Source of the DNA: Methylomonas sp.
GTDB lineage: Bacteria; Pseudomonadota; Gammaproteobacteria; Methylococcales; Methylomonadaceae
Direction: 5' to 3'
Assembly (NCBI RefSeq): GCF_023228165.1
Contig: NZ_JALOBS010000013.1
Span: 82,260-146,259 of the forward strand
Length of the DNA: 64,000 bases
Numbering within the stretch: the first letter of the stretch is position 1; each line of letters opens with the position of its first letter. Shown piece by piece: positions 25,106 to 34,867 of the stretch. Made by a program: the position numbers and the translations under genes. Below the pieces are notes generated by a model. The model was not told the origin of the DNA, searched no databases, and saw only the letters and a program-made list of their open reading frames with translations.

Positions 25106-28100
25106 AGACTAAATTTAAACACGTCGGCAGCCACCGGCCGGCCAAAATAGTAGCCTTGATAAAACAAACAGCCTTTGGCTTTTAAAAATTCTAGTTGGTG
25201 CTCATCCTCAACCCCTTCGGCGATCACATTCAAGCCCAGACTTTTAGTCATCATGATTATGGTTTCCACGATAACCGCCGCATTGGGGTCGTTTATGTGC
25301 CGGACAAAGCTTTGGTCGATTTTTAACTGACTCAACGGCAGGCTTTTTAGATACGACAAAGACGAATAGCCCACTCCGAAATCATCGATGGATATCCTCA
25401 CCCCCATGGCCTGCAAGGCGTGCATTTTGGCAATGGTGTCATCGATATGCTCGATCACGCAGCCTTCGGTCAATTCGATAACCAGACGCTTGGCATTAAC
25501 ACCGGCATCCAGCAAAGCCTGCCTGACCTGCTGCACAAACCCGGCCTGCCGGAACTGCCGCGAACTCACATTTACTGCCACATGGTCAATCTTGTTGCCT
25601 TCGGCATCCCAAGCCTTGATTTGGCGACAGGCTTCATTTAAGACCCAGGCGCCTATCGGCAGAATAAGATGAGTGTCCTCCGCCAACGGAATAAATTCGG
25701 CGGGCGAAATCATGCCTTTTTCCGGATGAATCCAGCGAATCAAGGCTTCCGCACTCACCACCCGCAGCTGATCGTTAACCTGCGGTTGATAATGCAATAC
25801 AAATTGCTGATCCTGTAAGGCTTGGCGCATTTCCTTTTCCAACGTCAAGCGCCTGTCCGCGGCTGCCTGCATGGCCGGCTTGAAAAAACTGATACCGTTG
25901 CGTCCACTCTCCTTGGCGCGGTACATAGCGGTATCGGCTTGCTGAATAATGTCTTCCGGTTGCTCGGCGGTTTCCGGATACAACGTCACCCCGATGCTGG
26001 TGGAAAAATGGTGTTCGCTACCCTGCACAACAAAGGGTTGGTTGATGGCCAACAAAATCTTCTCCGCCAGCATGGCGGCATGATTGGTGGCTTGTTGCAA
26101 ACTTATGAAACGCCCCGGCACCATAATAATGAATTCATCGCCGCCCAAGCGGCAGGCAGTATCCTCTTGACGGATAATCGACTGCAAGCGTTGCGCCACC
26201 TGCATCAACAGTTCATCCCCCACTTGATGACCGCGGGAATCGTTGAGATTTTTGAAATGATCCAAATCCAGAAAGAATAAGGCTCCAAAACTTGACTGGC
26301 GCTTGGCGGCGGCAATTTCCTGCTGCAGCCTGTCCAATAACAGTCGCCGGTTGGGCAGGTTGGTCAAAGGATCGTAATAGGCCAGGTTATGGATTTCCTG
26401 TTCGGCCGCTTTTTTGTCGCTAACATCGGAAAATATCGCCACATAATGTATCGGACGGTTATGCAGGTCCCGTACCCCAGTTACCGTCAACATTTCCGGG
26501 AACACAGTACCATTTTTACGGCGGTTCCAGATTTCCCCTTTCCATTGATTATTCCTTGCCAGCTGTTTATACATTTCCCTGTAAAACTCCTGATCATGGT
26601 AGCCGGAAGAAAGCATGCGCGGATTTTGGCCAATGGTTTCTTCGGCACTGTAGCCGGTAATTTCGCAAAAGGCCTTATTCACCCGCAAAATGATCCCATC
26701 GGCATCGGTAACCACAATGGCTTCATGCGATTCGAAAGTAGTGGCTGCCACCCGCAATTCATTTTCCTGCTGTAGGCGAATGGCAATTTCCTGGTTTAAG
26801 GCTTCATTACTGCTTAATAGGTCCTGTGTGCGTTTTTCGACTATTTCCTCGACACGGGCAGTGCGCCCCGTCAATAACAACAAACTAAATCCGGTCAAAC
26901 CGCACAGTAAAAATCCGCCGACTATCAGCCAGTTAAAGCGTAAGGATTGTTGCTGATTAAAAAAGTTGGCGGATGGCCAATAGTTGAACTGCCATTGCCG
27001 ACCAGCCAAATCAACTTGCTTAGTAGCGGCCAACTTGGAAAATTGCAGTATCTGGTGAAAATCGCTAGGCAAATTGCTGTAAATCAATTGATCGCCGTCA
27101 TGAACGGTCAGTAGCAATTGCAATTCTTTGTTGCCCAACCAATCGAATATTGCTTTTATATCAGCATCGATACGGAACGCACATGCGACAAATCCTAAAA
27201 AAGCGTTCTGGCGAGCATAAGCGGTGTCCAATCCCAATTTTTTATAAATCGGCGAATAAACCACCACACCTGGGCGGCTAACATTATCCTGAATCAATTG
27301 AATAGGACTGCTAGCCATCGTTTTGCCTGTGTTTATAGCTTGGGAAATGATAGGCGCAATCTGAGGATTACTGGAAATATCGTAGCCCAAAGCCTCTTCA
27401 TTACCGCTGTGGGGCACCAAATAAGTTACTGGGAAATATTCGGTCTTGAGTTTTGCCGGTTCCAAACCGCCAGCAGGATTCAATTCCTGGATAATCCTTT
27501 GATGCCGTGCTTCCCAATGCGCTCTATCCTGGGCACTGACCCGCGGCGTCCATTCCAGAATACCACTGCGCCGATCCCGAATTGTTTCCGCAAAATGCTC
27601 GAACTCTTCGCGTTCGATTAGTTTAGAACTATCAAACAGTGCCTTAAGTGCTAGGTTGGTTGCCATATGATCGCGCATATGCTCTTGAATCGCGGTTTGC
27701 ACCAATTCAACTTGCCTTTGAAACTGACTGCCGAGACGCCGTTGTTCCTGGCGCATAGTCCATTCAAACGCGACCACCACCAATAAAATTACCAGCAACA
27801 GCGGCGGCAAGACAAAACGGCGACGGGCTTGCCAGACAGCCCTGGGCCGCCCTAAAAATAAGAGGGTCATCGGGGTAAAAACAGCCGCGCCTATCGTATC
27901 GCCTACCCACCAAGTGGCCCAGCTAATGGCGACACTGGGTAAACCAATCACCCCACGGAAAGCCAAATAGGCCACCCCCACCGTAGCCGATACCAAGCAA
28001 CTGACTGCGATCAAGACAAAGAAGTGCAGAATTTTTTTGTCTTCGATCAGAGCGTCATGCCTACCGACGTAGCGGTTGATCAACCACATACCTAGCCAGG

Positions 28101-28395
28101 CCTGCACACAACAACCGACCGCCACCAGGGAACCGATACCCATGGATACCAGCATTTTAGATGCGCTGGAAATATCCAGAAAAGCGTATAACTGGGCGAT
28201 CAGCGCCCCGAGAAAAATCCCGGGTAATACCATATTGCCGTACGCGAGCATCAACGCCAACGCCATACCCGTTGCCGGCCAAATCGGACTGGCGCTACTT
28301 GGCGGTAGAGCAAATAACGTGCCGAACCAACCAGCCGCAAAGTAACCCGCCGCCGCCGCCATATTTAGAAAAATCTTATAATGCAGGATTCGCAT
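25102..28395 (-). CDS. MASE1-CHASE-PAS-GGDEF-EAL cyclic-di-GMP protein
   Basis: A 1097-residue membrane protein. An N-terminal MASE1 multi-helix sensor (about 1-215) is followed by a periplasmic CHASE domain (about 230-440, with ILEWTPRVS), a further helix, a coiled linker and a PAS domain (about 545-660). GGDEF comes next with an intact RLGGDEF site and an upstream RQED inhibitory I-site. The EAL domain keeps EALIRW, NVSSRQF and IDDFGVGYSS. Both cyclase and phosphodiesterase sites look whole, so it could make or break cyclic di-GMP. It may act in biofilm or motility control. Monocistronic. Confidence 0.9.
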   Translation of the reverse strand: MRILHYKIFLNMAAAAGYFAAGWFGTLFALPPSSASPIWPATGMALALMLAYGNMVLPGIFLGALIAQLYAFLDISSASKMLVSMGIGSLVAVGCCVQAWLGMWLINRYVGRHDALIEDKKILHFFVLIAVSCLVSATVGVAYLAFRGVIGLPSVAISWATWWVGDTIGAAVFTPMTLLFLGRPRAVWQARRRFVLPPLLLVILLVVVAFEWTMRQEQRRLGSQFQRQVELVQTAIQEHMRDHMATNLALKALFDSSKLIEREEFEHFAETIRDRRSGILEWTPRVSAQDRAHWEARHQRIIQELNPAGGLEPAKLKTEYFPVTYLVPHSGNEEALGYDISSNPQIAPIISQAINTGKTMASSPIQLIQDNVSRPGVVVYSPIYKKLGLDTAYARQNAFLGFVACAFRIDADIKAIFDWLGNKELQLLLTVHDGDQLIYSNLPSDFHQILQFSKLAATKQVDLAGRQWQFNYWPSANFFNQQQSLRFNWLIVGGFLLCGLTGFSLLLLTGRTARVEEIVEKRTQDLLSSNEALNQEIAIRLQQENELRVAATTFESHEAIVVTDADGIILRVNKAFCEITGYSAEETIGQNPRMLSSGYHDQEFYREMYKQLARNNQWKGEIWNRRKNGTVFPEMLTVTGVRDLHNRPIHYVAIFSDVSDKKAAEQEIHNLAYYDPLTNLPNRRLLLDRLQQEIAAAKRQSSFGALFFLDLDHFKNLNDSRGHQVGDELLMQVAQRLQSIIRQEDTACRLGGDEFIIMVPGRFISLQQATNHAAMLAEKILLAINQPFVVQGSEHHFSTSIGVTLYPETAEQPEDIIQQADTAMYRAKESGRNGISFFKPAMQAAADRRLTLEKEMRQALQDQQFVLHYQPQVNDQLRVVSAEALIRWIHPEKGMISPAEFIPLAEDTHLILPIGAWVLNEACRQIKAWDAEGNKIDHVAVNVSSRQFRQAGFVQQVRQALLDAGVNAKRLVIELTEGCVIEHIDDTIAKMHALQAMGVRISIDDFGVGYSSLSYLKSLPLSQLKIDQSFVRHINDPNAAVIVETIIMMTKSLGLNVIAEGVEDEHQLEFLKAKGCLFYQGYYFGRPVAADVFKFSL

Positions 28396-28579
28396 AATTC
28401 CTTAAATAGTTAACCCTAGGGCGCATATAGCGATGCGCCTAACTGGAAACAGAAAAATAAAGGCCATAACATTGCGATTCCTTTCCAATATAAAACGGAT
28501 TAATTATCTCAAGATCGAATTCAGCATTATTTATCGGCTGACTGTAACATAGCCGATACAACCTGAAGACAGACGAAGG

Positions 28580-29053
28580 TTACTGTAAACGCCCCAAGTT
28601 ATCGACGGTAAACGCTTTGCCAAACCCGGCCACGAATTGACCAGCTTGAGGCTGCAGCAGCAGCAAATGAAAATCAGTCAGGGTGCGCAAAATGCCGATA
28701 ATTTCCCCGAATTTAACCGCCATGCCATCCAACTTTTGCGCATATTCCGCATGGGTTTTGCTGATTTCCAGTACCCGGCAATCAAACGTTAGCCGCCGCC
28801 GCGCGAATGGATTGCCAGCCTCGGCCTCCGGCTCGATAAACAAGATGGAAGCCTGCGGCTGGACCAGCAAATTTTGGGTATGTTTGGCCTGCTCGCTGAC
28901 AAAAATATAAAAGCCCGCCTCTTCGCGTAAATAAGGTGCATAGCTAATTGCGACGGCACCGTCGGCAGAGCGGCTTGCTATTAACAAGCTGTTCTGCCGC
29001 CGAATTAATTCATCGCAAGCATTTTGTAGACTGTGGCGTTCTGAGTCATCCAT
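28580..29053 (-). CDS. HugZ-like pyridoxamine 5'-phosphate oxidase-fold protein
   Basis: A 157-residue split-barrel flavin-type protein. It has SLLIASRSADGAVAISYAPY near the N-terminus, ILFIEPEAEAGNPFARRRLTF in the core, and GFGKAFTVD close to the C-terminus. This pattern is that of HugZ/HutZ haem-utilisation proteins and related oxidases. The C-terminal DUF2470 domain of longer HugZ proteins is absent. It shares the strand of tag, yajD and moaA with short gaps, so it is probably the last gene of that transcript. Haem oxygenase or haem-storage activity is only inferred. Confidence 0.7.
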   Translation of the reverse strand: MDDSERHSLQNACDELIRRQNSLLIASRSADGAVAISYAPYLREEAGFYIFVSEQAKHTQNLLVQPQASILFIEPEAEAGNPFARRRLTFDCRVLEISKTHAEYAQKLDGMAVKFGEIIGILRTLTDFHLLLLQPQAGQFVAGFGKAFTVDNLGRLQ

Positions 29054-29058
29054 GCGGA

Positions 29059-29625
29059 CTAAGCCTTATTTAATTGCGCATAACGGAAGCAATCGATGGT
29101 GTGATCGTTCACCATGCCCACCGCCTGCATGTATGCGTAGCAAATAGTTTTACCAACGAACTTGAAACCGCGTTTCTGTAGGTCGCGGCTCATTTTGACG
29201 GATTCATCGCTAAAAGCCGGTATTTGAGCATGGGTCTGCCAGGCATTTTGCTTGGGTGCGCCGCCTATGAACCGCCAGATATAGGCATCAAAACTACCAA
29301 AAACCTGCTGCACTTCCAAAAATGCCCTGGCATTAGCCACGGCTGCCTGAATTTTCAAGCGATTGCGCACGATGCCGGGATTTGCCAATAAAGCATTGAT
29401 TATTTTTTGATCGTAAGCGGCGATTTTTTCCGCCTCGAATTGATCAAAGGCCTGCCGATAGGCTTCGCGTTTATCCAAAATAGTGCGCCAGCTCAAGCCG
29501 GCCTGCGCCCCTTCCAGCACCAAAAATTCAAATAATTGCCGATCATCATGTAAGGGTACCCCCCATTCATGGTCGTGATATTGTTCTTCATTTGCGCTGG
29601 CCAAGGCCCATATACACTTGCTCAT
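29059..29625 (-). CDS. tag: DNA-3-methyladenine glycosylase I
   Basis: A 188-residue Tag protein. It has CIWALASANEEQYHDHEWGVP, then LVLEGAQAGLSWRTIL and an FVGKTICYAYMQAVGMVNDHTIDC segment near the C-terminus. Cys4 and His residues at the ends are positioned as the family's zinc ligands. It excises 3-methyladenine from DNA. Its ATG overlaps the yajD stop by 4 bp. The enzyme helps remove alkylation damage, which is a plausible need in a one-carbon metaboliser, though that link is inference. Confidence 0.92.
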   Translation of the reverse strand: MSKCIWALASANEEQYHDHEWGVPLHDDRQLFEFLVLEGAQAGLSWRTILDKREAYRQAFDQFEAEKIAAYDQKIINALLANPGIVRNRLKIQAAVANARAFLEVQQVFGSFDAYIWRFIGGAPKQNAWQTHAQIPAFSDESVKMSRDLQKRGFKFVGKTICYAYMQAVGMVNDHTIDCFRYAQLNKA

Positions 29626-29984
29626 TTGCTTTTTTGCAGCATGCTTTTCAAATCAGCAAACGGATTAAAAGTGGCTTGCGGGCCTTTTGATTCCGCGCCG
29701 CCTTTACTACCGTAACGGGTTTGCTCTTCATAACGCTGATGTTCGTTATCGTGGCAATACAGGCACAATAGCTCCCAATTGCTGCCATCGGCAGGATTGT
29801 TGTCGTGGTTGTGGTCGGTATGATGTACGGTTAATTCGCGCAGGTTTTTATGATCGAATTCGCGCGCGCAACGGCCGCAAATCCAGGGAAACAGTTTTAA
29901 AGCCTGCTCCCGATACCCTTTTTCACGCTCTTCTTTACTACGCCGGGCTTCGGCAACGATTTGATGGGATTTATTGTGTGACAT
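29622..29984 (-). CDS. yajD: YajD-type HNH nuclease
   Basis: A 120-residue protein with the HNH fold. It has CGRCAREF, LTVHHTDHNHDNNP and ELLCLYCHDNEH, so two Cys pairs and a His-rich loop form the zinc and catalytic site. ATG 29984 has a GGAG site upstream, and an earlier start inside moaA is possible. It is translationally coupled to tag. A DNA-nicking role is inferred; its partner is not known. Confidence 0.85.
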   Translation of the reverse strand: MSHNKSHQIVAEARRSKEEREKGYREQALKLFPWICGRCAREFDHKNLRELTVHHTDHNHDNNPADGSNWELLCLYCHDNEHQRYEEQTRYGSKGGAESKGPQATFNPFADLKSMLQKSK

Positions 29985-30001
29985 GGCTTTCTCCGCTTGC
30001 T

Positions 30002-31009
30002 TCAACCGCCGGTTGCGTTCATGTGGCGCAAAATAACCGGCTGTTCATGGATGTTAAATTCGTGTTTTTCGGGCTTGATCTGCATGGCATTAATAATAGC
30101 GTGCTTTAAGGCCTGCATATCGCCCGGATATTGTCTGACCACGTCTTTTAAATCTACCGAGTGTTCATTGCCCAGGCACAGCAGCAATCGGCCTTCCGCC
30201 GTCAAACGCACCCGGTTACAGCTGGCACAAAAGTTGGCGCTATGCGGCGAAATAAAACCTACCCTGCTGTCACTTCCAGCCACCTGAAAATAATCCGAAG
30301 GCCCGCCGGTTTTGTCCGGCACGGCTAGCAAGGCAAAACGTTGCAGCAAATCCTGTTTGATCAATTGGCTGGGATAATAAGCCTCGGCGCGATTATGGCT
30401 ATCCACCGCACCCAAAGGCATTTCTTCTATAAAACTGATATCCAGGTTTCGGTCGACGGCAAATTGCACCAAATCCGCCACTTCATGATGATTACGGTTT
30501 TTCAATATCACCGCATTGAGTTTGATCCTTTGAAAGCCTGCTTCACGCGCCACATTGATCCCTTGGAGCACATTTTCCAGATCGCCGGTGCGCGTCAAGG
30601 TTTTAAACAGCAGCGGATCCAGGGTATCCAGACTAATATTAAGGCGTTTGACGCCGGCTGCTTTTAAATCGTGCGCCATGCGCACCAATTTTGAGCCATT
30701 GCTGGTCATTGCCAATTCCTGCAGGCCGTTCAGTTTGCCGAGTTGCCGCAGCAAATCCAAGGCGCCTTTACGGACTAAAGGTTCGCCGCCGGTTACGCGA
30801 ATTTTGTTAACCCCCAGTTCGGTAAAGGCCTGACAAATAAACTGTATTTCCTCCAAACTTAAAATCTGCTTGCGCGGCAAAAATACCATGTCTTCCGACA
30901 TGCAGTAGATACAGCGAAAATCACAGCGATCGGTGATCGAAACACGTAAATAATGGACGACACGACCGAATCGATCGACAAGCGTTGCGGGGAGAGTAGA
31001 ATCAGTCAT
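30002..31009 (-). CDS. moaA: GTP 3',8-cyclase MoaA
   Basis: First enzyme of molybdenum cofactor synthesis, a radical SAM protein of 335 residues. The N-terminal cluster motif is CDFRCIYC, followed by GGEPLVR and NISLDTLD. The C-terminal cluster motif is FCASCNRVRLTAEGRLLLCL, and the chain ends in the required Gly-Gly. The frame opens at 31036, but ATG 31009 gives the usual N-terminus. It is the first gene of the moaA-yajD-tag-hugZ-like run. No Moco riboswitch was recognised upstream. Confidence 0.93.
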   Translation of the reverse strand: MTDSTLPATLVDRFGRVVHYLRVSITDRCDFRCIYCMSEDMVFLPRKQILSLEEIQFICQAFTELGVNKIRVTGGEPLVRKGALDLLRQLGKLNGLQELAMTSNGSKLVRMAHDLKAAGVKRLNISLDTLDPLLFKTLTRTGDLENVLQGINVAREAGFQRIKLNAVILKNRNHHEVADLVQFAVDRNLDISFIEEMPLGAVDSHNRAEAYYPSQLIKQDLLQRFALLAVPDKTGGPSDYFQVAGSDSRVGFISPHSANFCASCNRVRLTAEGRLLLCLGNEHSVDLKDVVRQYPGDMQALKHAIINAMQIKPEKHEFNIHEQPVILRHMNATGG

Positions 31010-31301
31010 GACTATAGTTAAAATGTTGACTTGCAAATGGTAACACAGGGCCGACAGTGCTGATTATTCGGTAAGGTTTATGCAGACCCTTTAGACTTTT
31101 GTCAGCCGGCAGGCTTTCTCTTGACGCCGAATAACCGCGTATATTGTCGCAGTTTTAAGCTTTTCGATACGACACCGCGATCCACAACTGGTTTCAAAAG
31201 CACTAGCCGCTATTTGGAAAATAAATTACCGGCGAAATTTGCAATTTTATTTACGATCGACTAAACCTATTGCATTAGATAGTTTTTACAGGAGAAAAAT
31301 C

Positions 31302-31649
31302 ATGAAAGCCATTGATTTTTTTTACCTTAGCAGCCGTTTGCTTAGGCCTATAATGGTCGGCTTTTTGCTGTGTTATGCCTTACCCGCCATTGCCGAACCA
31401 CCATCCGCCGAGGACTTTAATCGATCCAGTAAGCTGGTGCTGACCTTATCCGATAAGTGGCTGGACCCTAATGCGCAAAACAGTCTGCGCAAATCCAACC
31501 GTCAAAGTATTAGCAAATCGCCTGCTGAAAATACCAAAGCCAAGGATGTTCCAATCGGCTGCGGCATGGATGTTACGCCGTTGACTAACAGCGACGCCTC
31601 GCTTGGTGACCGCTTGGTGGGCAAATGCAATCTTACCTTGCATTATTGA
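31302..31649 (+). CDS. Small exported protein of unknown function
   Basis: A 115-residue protein with a typical signal peptide (about 1-32, ending ALPAIA before EPP). A mature part of about 83 residues has two Cys (GCGMDV and GKCNL) that could form a disulfide. AGGAG lies eight bases upstream of ATG 31302. I do not recognise the family. It stands alone between moaA and the ABC transporter, with non-coding DNA on both sides. Confidence 0.65.
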   Translation: MKAIDFFYLSSRLLRPIMVGFLLCYALPAIAEPPSAEDFNRSSKLVLTLSDKWLDPNAQNSLRKSNRQSISKSPAENTKAKDVPIGCGMDVTPLTNSDASLGDRLVGKCNLTLHY

Positions 31650-31736
31650 CAATTTTGAAGTCTGCCTCCTGAAATCAACCGAACAGCCTGCGGCACGTTA
31701 ACAATCAGGTAAGTTCGCTATATTTTTTTCCCAGCC

Positions 31737-31757
31737 GCCGCCCGCCGCCCGCCGCCC
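31737..31757. repeat. Three tandem GCCGCCC heptamers
   Basis: Three perfect copies of the 7-base unit GCCGCCC run head to tail, flanked by near copies, within an otherwise AT-rich intergenic region. They precede the ABC substrate-binding gene by about 85 bp. They may be a polymerase-slippage tract or a regulatory spacer. Confidence 0.7.
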
Positions 31758-31841
31758 CCGGCAGACCGACAAACATTCTCGGATTACCGTTGCCTGCGTT
31801 AAAATTGCATTTCGCTTAAATCAAAACAGCAAGGCTATACG

Positions 31842-32807
31842 ATGATTTTCAAAATTCTGTTGGTATTGTTATTTACCCTGTTTTCTAACGTCTGCCTCGG
31901 CATCGAAAAGCCGACAATTCGTCTTGGGGTACTGGCATCGGGCACCTTAGCTTGGGAACTGGCTGCAATCAAAAATGCAACCGGCTTGGATAACGCCGGC
32001 TTTAACCTGGAAACCGTCGCTATCGCCAATCAGCAAGCCGGTAAAGTAGCCCTACAGGCCGGCAGCGTGGATATAATAGTTTCGGACTGGATTTGGGTAT
32101 CCAGCATGCGCGCCCAAGGCAACGATTATACGTTTTACCCTTATTCGGCCAGTGCCGGTGGCCTGTTGGTACCGGCGGATAGCAACATTAAAAACCTGTC
32201 CGATCTGCAGGGTAAAAAACTCGGTATTGCCGGCGGGGAACTGGATAAAAACTGGTCATTATTACAAGCCTTGGGTTTGCAACAAGGCCTTAATTTAAAT
32301 CAGTCACTGGAAAAAGTTTACGGCGCACCGCCGCTGTTAAACCAGCAGCTGTCCAGTCGCCGCGTCGATGCCTTATTGACCTACTGGCAATTTGCCGCCC
32401 GTTTGGAGGCGCAAGGTTACCGGCAATTAATGAGCGGCGAAGACATTATTCGCGCACTGGGCATAACGGAAACCGTCCCTAGCTTGGGTTATGTGTTCAA
32501 GCAAAGCTGGGCGGACCAGCATAAAACCGCCCTGCAAGACTTTCTGCAAACTGCTCAAAAGGCCAAGGATAGCCTGTGCGACTCGGATAGCGCCTGGCAA
32601 CAAGTTGCTGACCTGACCGCATCACCCGATAAAGACACTCAAGCGCTGTTAAGACGCCGCTATTGCCAGGGCCGCGTCAAACAATGGGGGGCGAACGAGC
32701 AGAATGCCGCAGAGCGAATCTATCACTTGTTACACCGGTTGAGTGACAATAAACTCACAGGCAAAACCGCTCAACTGCAACCTGGAACGTTTTGGTCCGC
32801 AGATTAA
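31842..32807 (+). CDS. ABC transporter substrate-binding protein (NitT/TauT/SsuA type)
   Basis: A 321-residue periplasmic binding protein with a signal peptide (1-20, ending VCLG) and a TauA/SsuA-like bilobed fold. The signs are RLGVLASGTLAWELAA, VDIIVSDWIWVSS, and the LSDLQGKKLGIAGG hinge. It is the first of three coupled genes: its TAA overlaps the ATG of the permease. Substrates of this class include sulfonates, nitrate, bicarbonate and aromatic compounds. The sequence alone does not decide which. Confidence 0.85.
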   Translation: MIFKILLVLLFTLFSNVCLGIEKPTIRLGVLASGTLAWELAAIKNATGLDNAGFNLETVAIANQQAGKVALQAGSVDIIVSDWIWVSSMRAQGNDYTFYPYSASAGGLLVPADSNIKNLSDLQGKKLGIAGGELDKNWSLLQALGLQQGLNLNQSLEKVYGAPPLLNQQLSSRRVDALLTYWQFAARLEAQGYRQLMSGEDIIRALGITETVPSLGYVFKQSWADQHKTALQDFLQTAQKAKDSLCDSDSAWQQVADLTASPDKDTQALLRRRYCQGRVKQWGANEQNAAERIYHLLHRLSDNKLTGKTAQLQPGTFWSAD

Positions 32808-33565
32808 TGCAATCAAGTGGACGATTTCGCAACCAGCTACTAGCTACTGCATCGATAGCATTATTGCTGGCTATCTGGCAGGTTCTGGCCTTCGCACTGC
32901 ATAGCCCGACGCTGCCTACACCTGGCTTGGTAGCAATTACCTTCTGGCGGGCCACGCTTTCCGGCGAACTACCGTATCATCTTGGCGTAACCCTACTACG
33001 CCTGCTGGGCAGCTTTAGCTTAGCCATGCTGTTGGGCTGTGCAATAGGTGTGGTGCTGGGCAAAAATAAAACTCTGGACGCTTTTTTTGATAACTGGCTG
33101 GTGATCTTTCTGAACATACCGGCCTTGGTTACCATCATCCTCTGTTATGTCTGGTTCGGTCTGGTGGAATCCGCGGCCATATTGGCCGTTGTGATCAATA
33201 AATTACCCAATGTCATCGTCACCATTCGTGAAGGCGCGCGTTCCTTGGACAAGGATTTGCTGGAAATGGCGCAAAGCTACCGGTTCAGCAAACGCAAAAC
33301 CTTTCTCTATGTCATCTGGCCGCAACTGCATCCCTTCGTGATGGCCGCCACCCGCTCTGGTCTGGCGTTGATCTGGAAGATTATTCTGGTGGTGGAACTT
33401 TTAGGCCGCAGTAACGGCATGGGCTATCAATTACACATCTTTTTCCAGCTGTTCGATGTAGCCAGCCTGTTGGCCTATAGCTTCGCTTTCGTGGCAGTGA
33501 TACAAATCATTGAAGTAGGTCTATTAAAACCGTTGGATAGAAAAACCCAAAGGTGGCGCCGATGA
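32807..33565 (+). CDS. ABC transporter permease (NitT/TauT type)
   Basis: A 252-residue inner-membrane permease with about six helices. The cytoplasmic EAA loop is present as EMAQSYRFSKRKTFLYVIWPQLHPF. Start ATG 32807 overlaps the TAA of the binding protein gene, and its own last codons overlap the ATPase gene by 4 bp. It forms the translocation pore for the importer encoded by these three genes. Confidence 0.88.
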   Translation: MQSSGRFRNQLLATASIALLLAIWQVLAFALHSPTLPTPGLVAITFWRATLSGELPYHLGVTLLRLLGSFSLAMLLGCAIGVVLGKNKTLDAFFDNWLVIFLNIPALVTIILCYVWFGLVESAAILAVVINKLPNVIVTIREGARSLDKDLLEMAQSYRFSKRKTFLYVIWPQLHPFVMAATRSGLALIWKIILVVELLGRSNGMGYQLHIFFQLFDVASLLAYSFAFVAVIQIIEVGLLKPLDRKTQRWRR

Positions 33566-34305
33566 GCGACATTCGCATCCACATCAGCAACAAAACCTAC
33601 GTTTTGGCGCACGATACCGCTCAATTTCATCATGCGATTGCCGAGCTTGACTTTATCGTCCACCCCCACCAGTTTGTCTGCCTGGTGGGCCCGTCGGGTT
33701 GCGGCAAAACCACGCTGCTGAATATGATCGCCGGCCTGGACCAACATTACCAAGGCCGAATCGACATGGGCCAAGCCGACAAAAACCCTTCGATTGGATA
33801 CGTGTTTCAGAACCCGCGCCTATTACCCTGGCTTAGCGTCAGACAAAATATTGAAGTGGTTTTTGATCGCACCCCGCCGGCCAATTTGATAGACAGTCTG
33901 TTGGACAGTATGCAATTACGGGAGGCCCAACATCAATATCCGGAACGTTTATCGCTGGGCATGCAGCGCCGGGTGGCCATCATTCGCGCCTTTGCCATTA
34001 ATCCCGACATATTGTTAATGGATGAGCCGTTCGTGTCCTTGGATGCCCCCACCGCACGCCAAGTCAGAAGCTTGTTATATTCGCTGTGGCTGCAACGCCC
34101 GCATACGGTTTTGTTTGTCACTCATGATTTACGCGAGGCCATTGCCTTAGCCGATCGCGTGATCTTTCTGTCGCCTTCGCCCATGCAGGTACTCAGCGAT
34201 ATTACAGTGCCAATCGCCCGCGACCAACGTCACGAAGAAAGCCGAATCGAGATATTCCGCGAGCACTTATTACAAAACCACCCGGAAATCAAAGGCCTGC
34301 TATAA
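33562..34305 (+). CDS. ABC transporter ATP-binding protein (NitT/TauT type)
   Basis: A 247-residue ATPase: Walker A GPSGCGKTT, Q-loop FQNPRLLPW, ABC signature degenerate as LSLGMQRR, Walker B ILLMDEPF and the switch His in FVTHDLREA. The signature has Leu where most have Gly-Gly (LSGGQ), which is common in this subclass. It ends one base before the YigZ gene. Confidence 0.88.
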   Translation: MSDIRIHISNKTYVLAHDTAQFHHAIAELDFIVHPHQFVCLVGPSGCGKTTLLNMIAGLDQHYQGRIDMGQADKNPSIGYVFQNPRLLPWLSVRQNIEVVFDRTPPANLIDSLLDSMQLREAQHQYPERLSLGMQRRVAIIRAFAINPDILLMDEPFVSLDAPTARQVRSLLYSLWLQRPHTVLFVTHDLREAIALADRVIFLSPSPMQVLSDITVPIARDQRHEESRIEIFREHLLQNHPEIKGLL

Positions 34306-34306
34306 G

Positions 34307-34867
34307 GTGAGAATCGTCGTCAAAGCCTGCGAATGCGAGGAAATCATCAAAAAATCCCGCTTCATCGGCATCATTAGTCCTTGCCAATCAGAACCTGAAG
34401 CGCTACAGATATTAAAAAATCTGCATGTACAGCACCCTAACGCCAGTCACATCGTCTATGCCTACCGGATCCAGACACCGGCAGGCCTAGTCTGCCGTTT
34501 TTACGATGCGGGAGAACCCGGCGGCACCGCCGGCAAACCCGTCTTTCAGCATCTGGAAGGCAAGCAATTGATTAATCTGATGGTCGTGGTTATCCGCTAC
34601 TTCGGTGGAATAAAACTGGGGGCCGGCGGTTTGACGCGAGCATACGGCAATCTCGCCAAGAAAATTATTGAAAACGCTGAGATCGCCGATCACATTGAAA
34701 GGGTCACGTTGCAGCTGGTTTTAGAATACAACCAGTTGCAAATGCTGGAATATCAATTAAAAAAATTGAATGGCAAAATCGTTCAACAAGATTTTGCCGA
34801 ACAAATTCAGGTTCAAGTCCAGCTCCCCAAACATCACCTACCAGCCTTTCAGCTTATATTTCAATAA
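34307..34867 (+). CDS. yigZ: YigZ/IMPACT family protein
   Basis: A 186-residue protein with an N-terminal UPF0029 domain: KKSRFIGIISP, HPNASHIVYAYRI, GEPGGTAGKP and VVIRYFGGIKLGAGGLTRAY. A short C-terminal DUF1949-like part follows. It starts at GTG 34307, two bases after the ATPase stop, so it is probably read with the transporter. The family binds ribosomes or nucleic acid in some species; its precise role is unclear. Confidence 0.88.
   Translation: MRIVVKACECEEIIKKSRFIGIISPCQSEPEALQILKNLHVQHPNASHIVYAYRIQTPAGLVCRFYDAGEPGGTAGKPVFQHLEGKQLINLMVVVIRYFGGIKLGAGGLTRAYGNLAKKIIENAEIADHIERVTLQLVLEYNQLQMLEYQLKKLNGKIVQQDFAEQIQVQVQLPKHHLPAFQLIFQ

Noticed and set aside
28424..28443. GGCGCAT/ATGCGCC hairpin between the GGDEF-EAL and HugZ-like genes
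   Set aside because: Only seven base pairs, no T-run on either side, probably chance.
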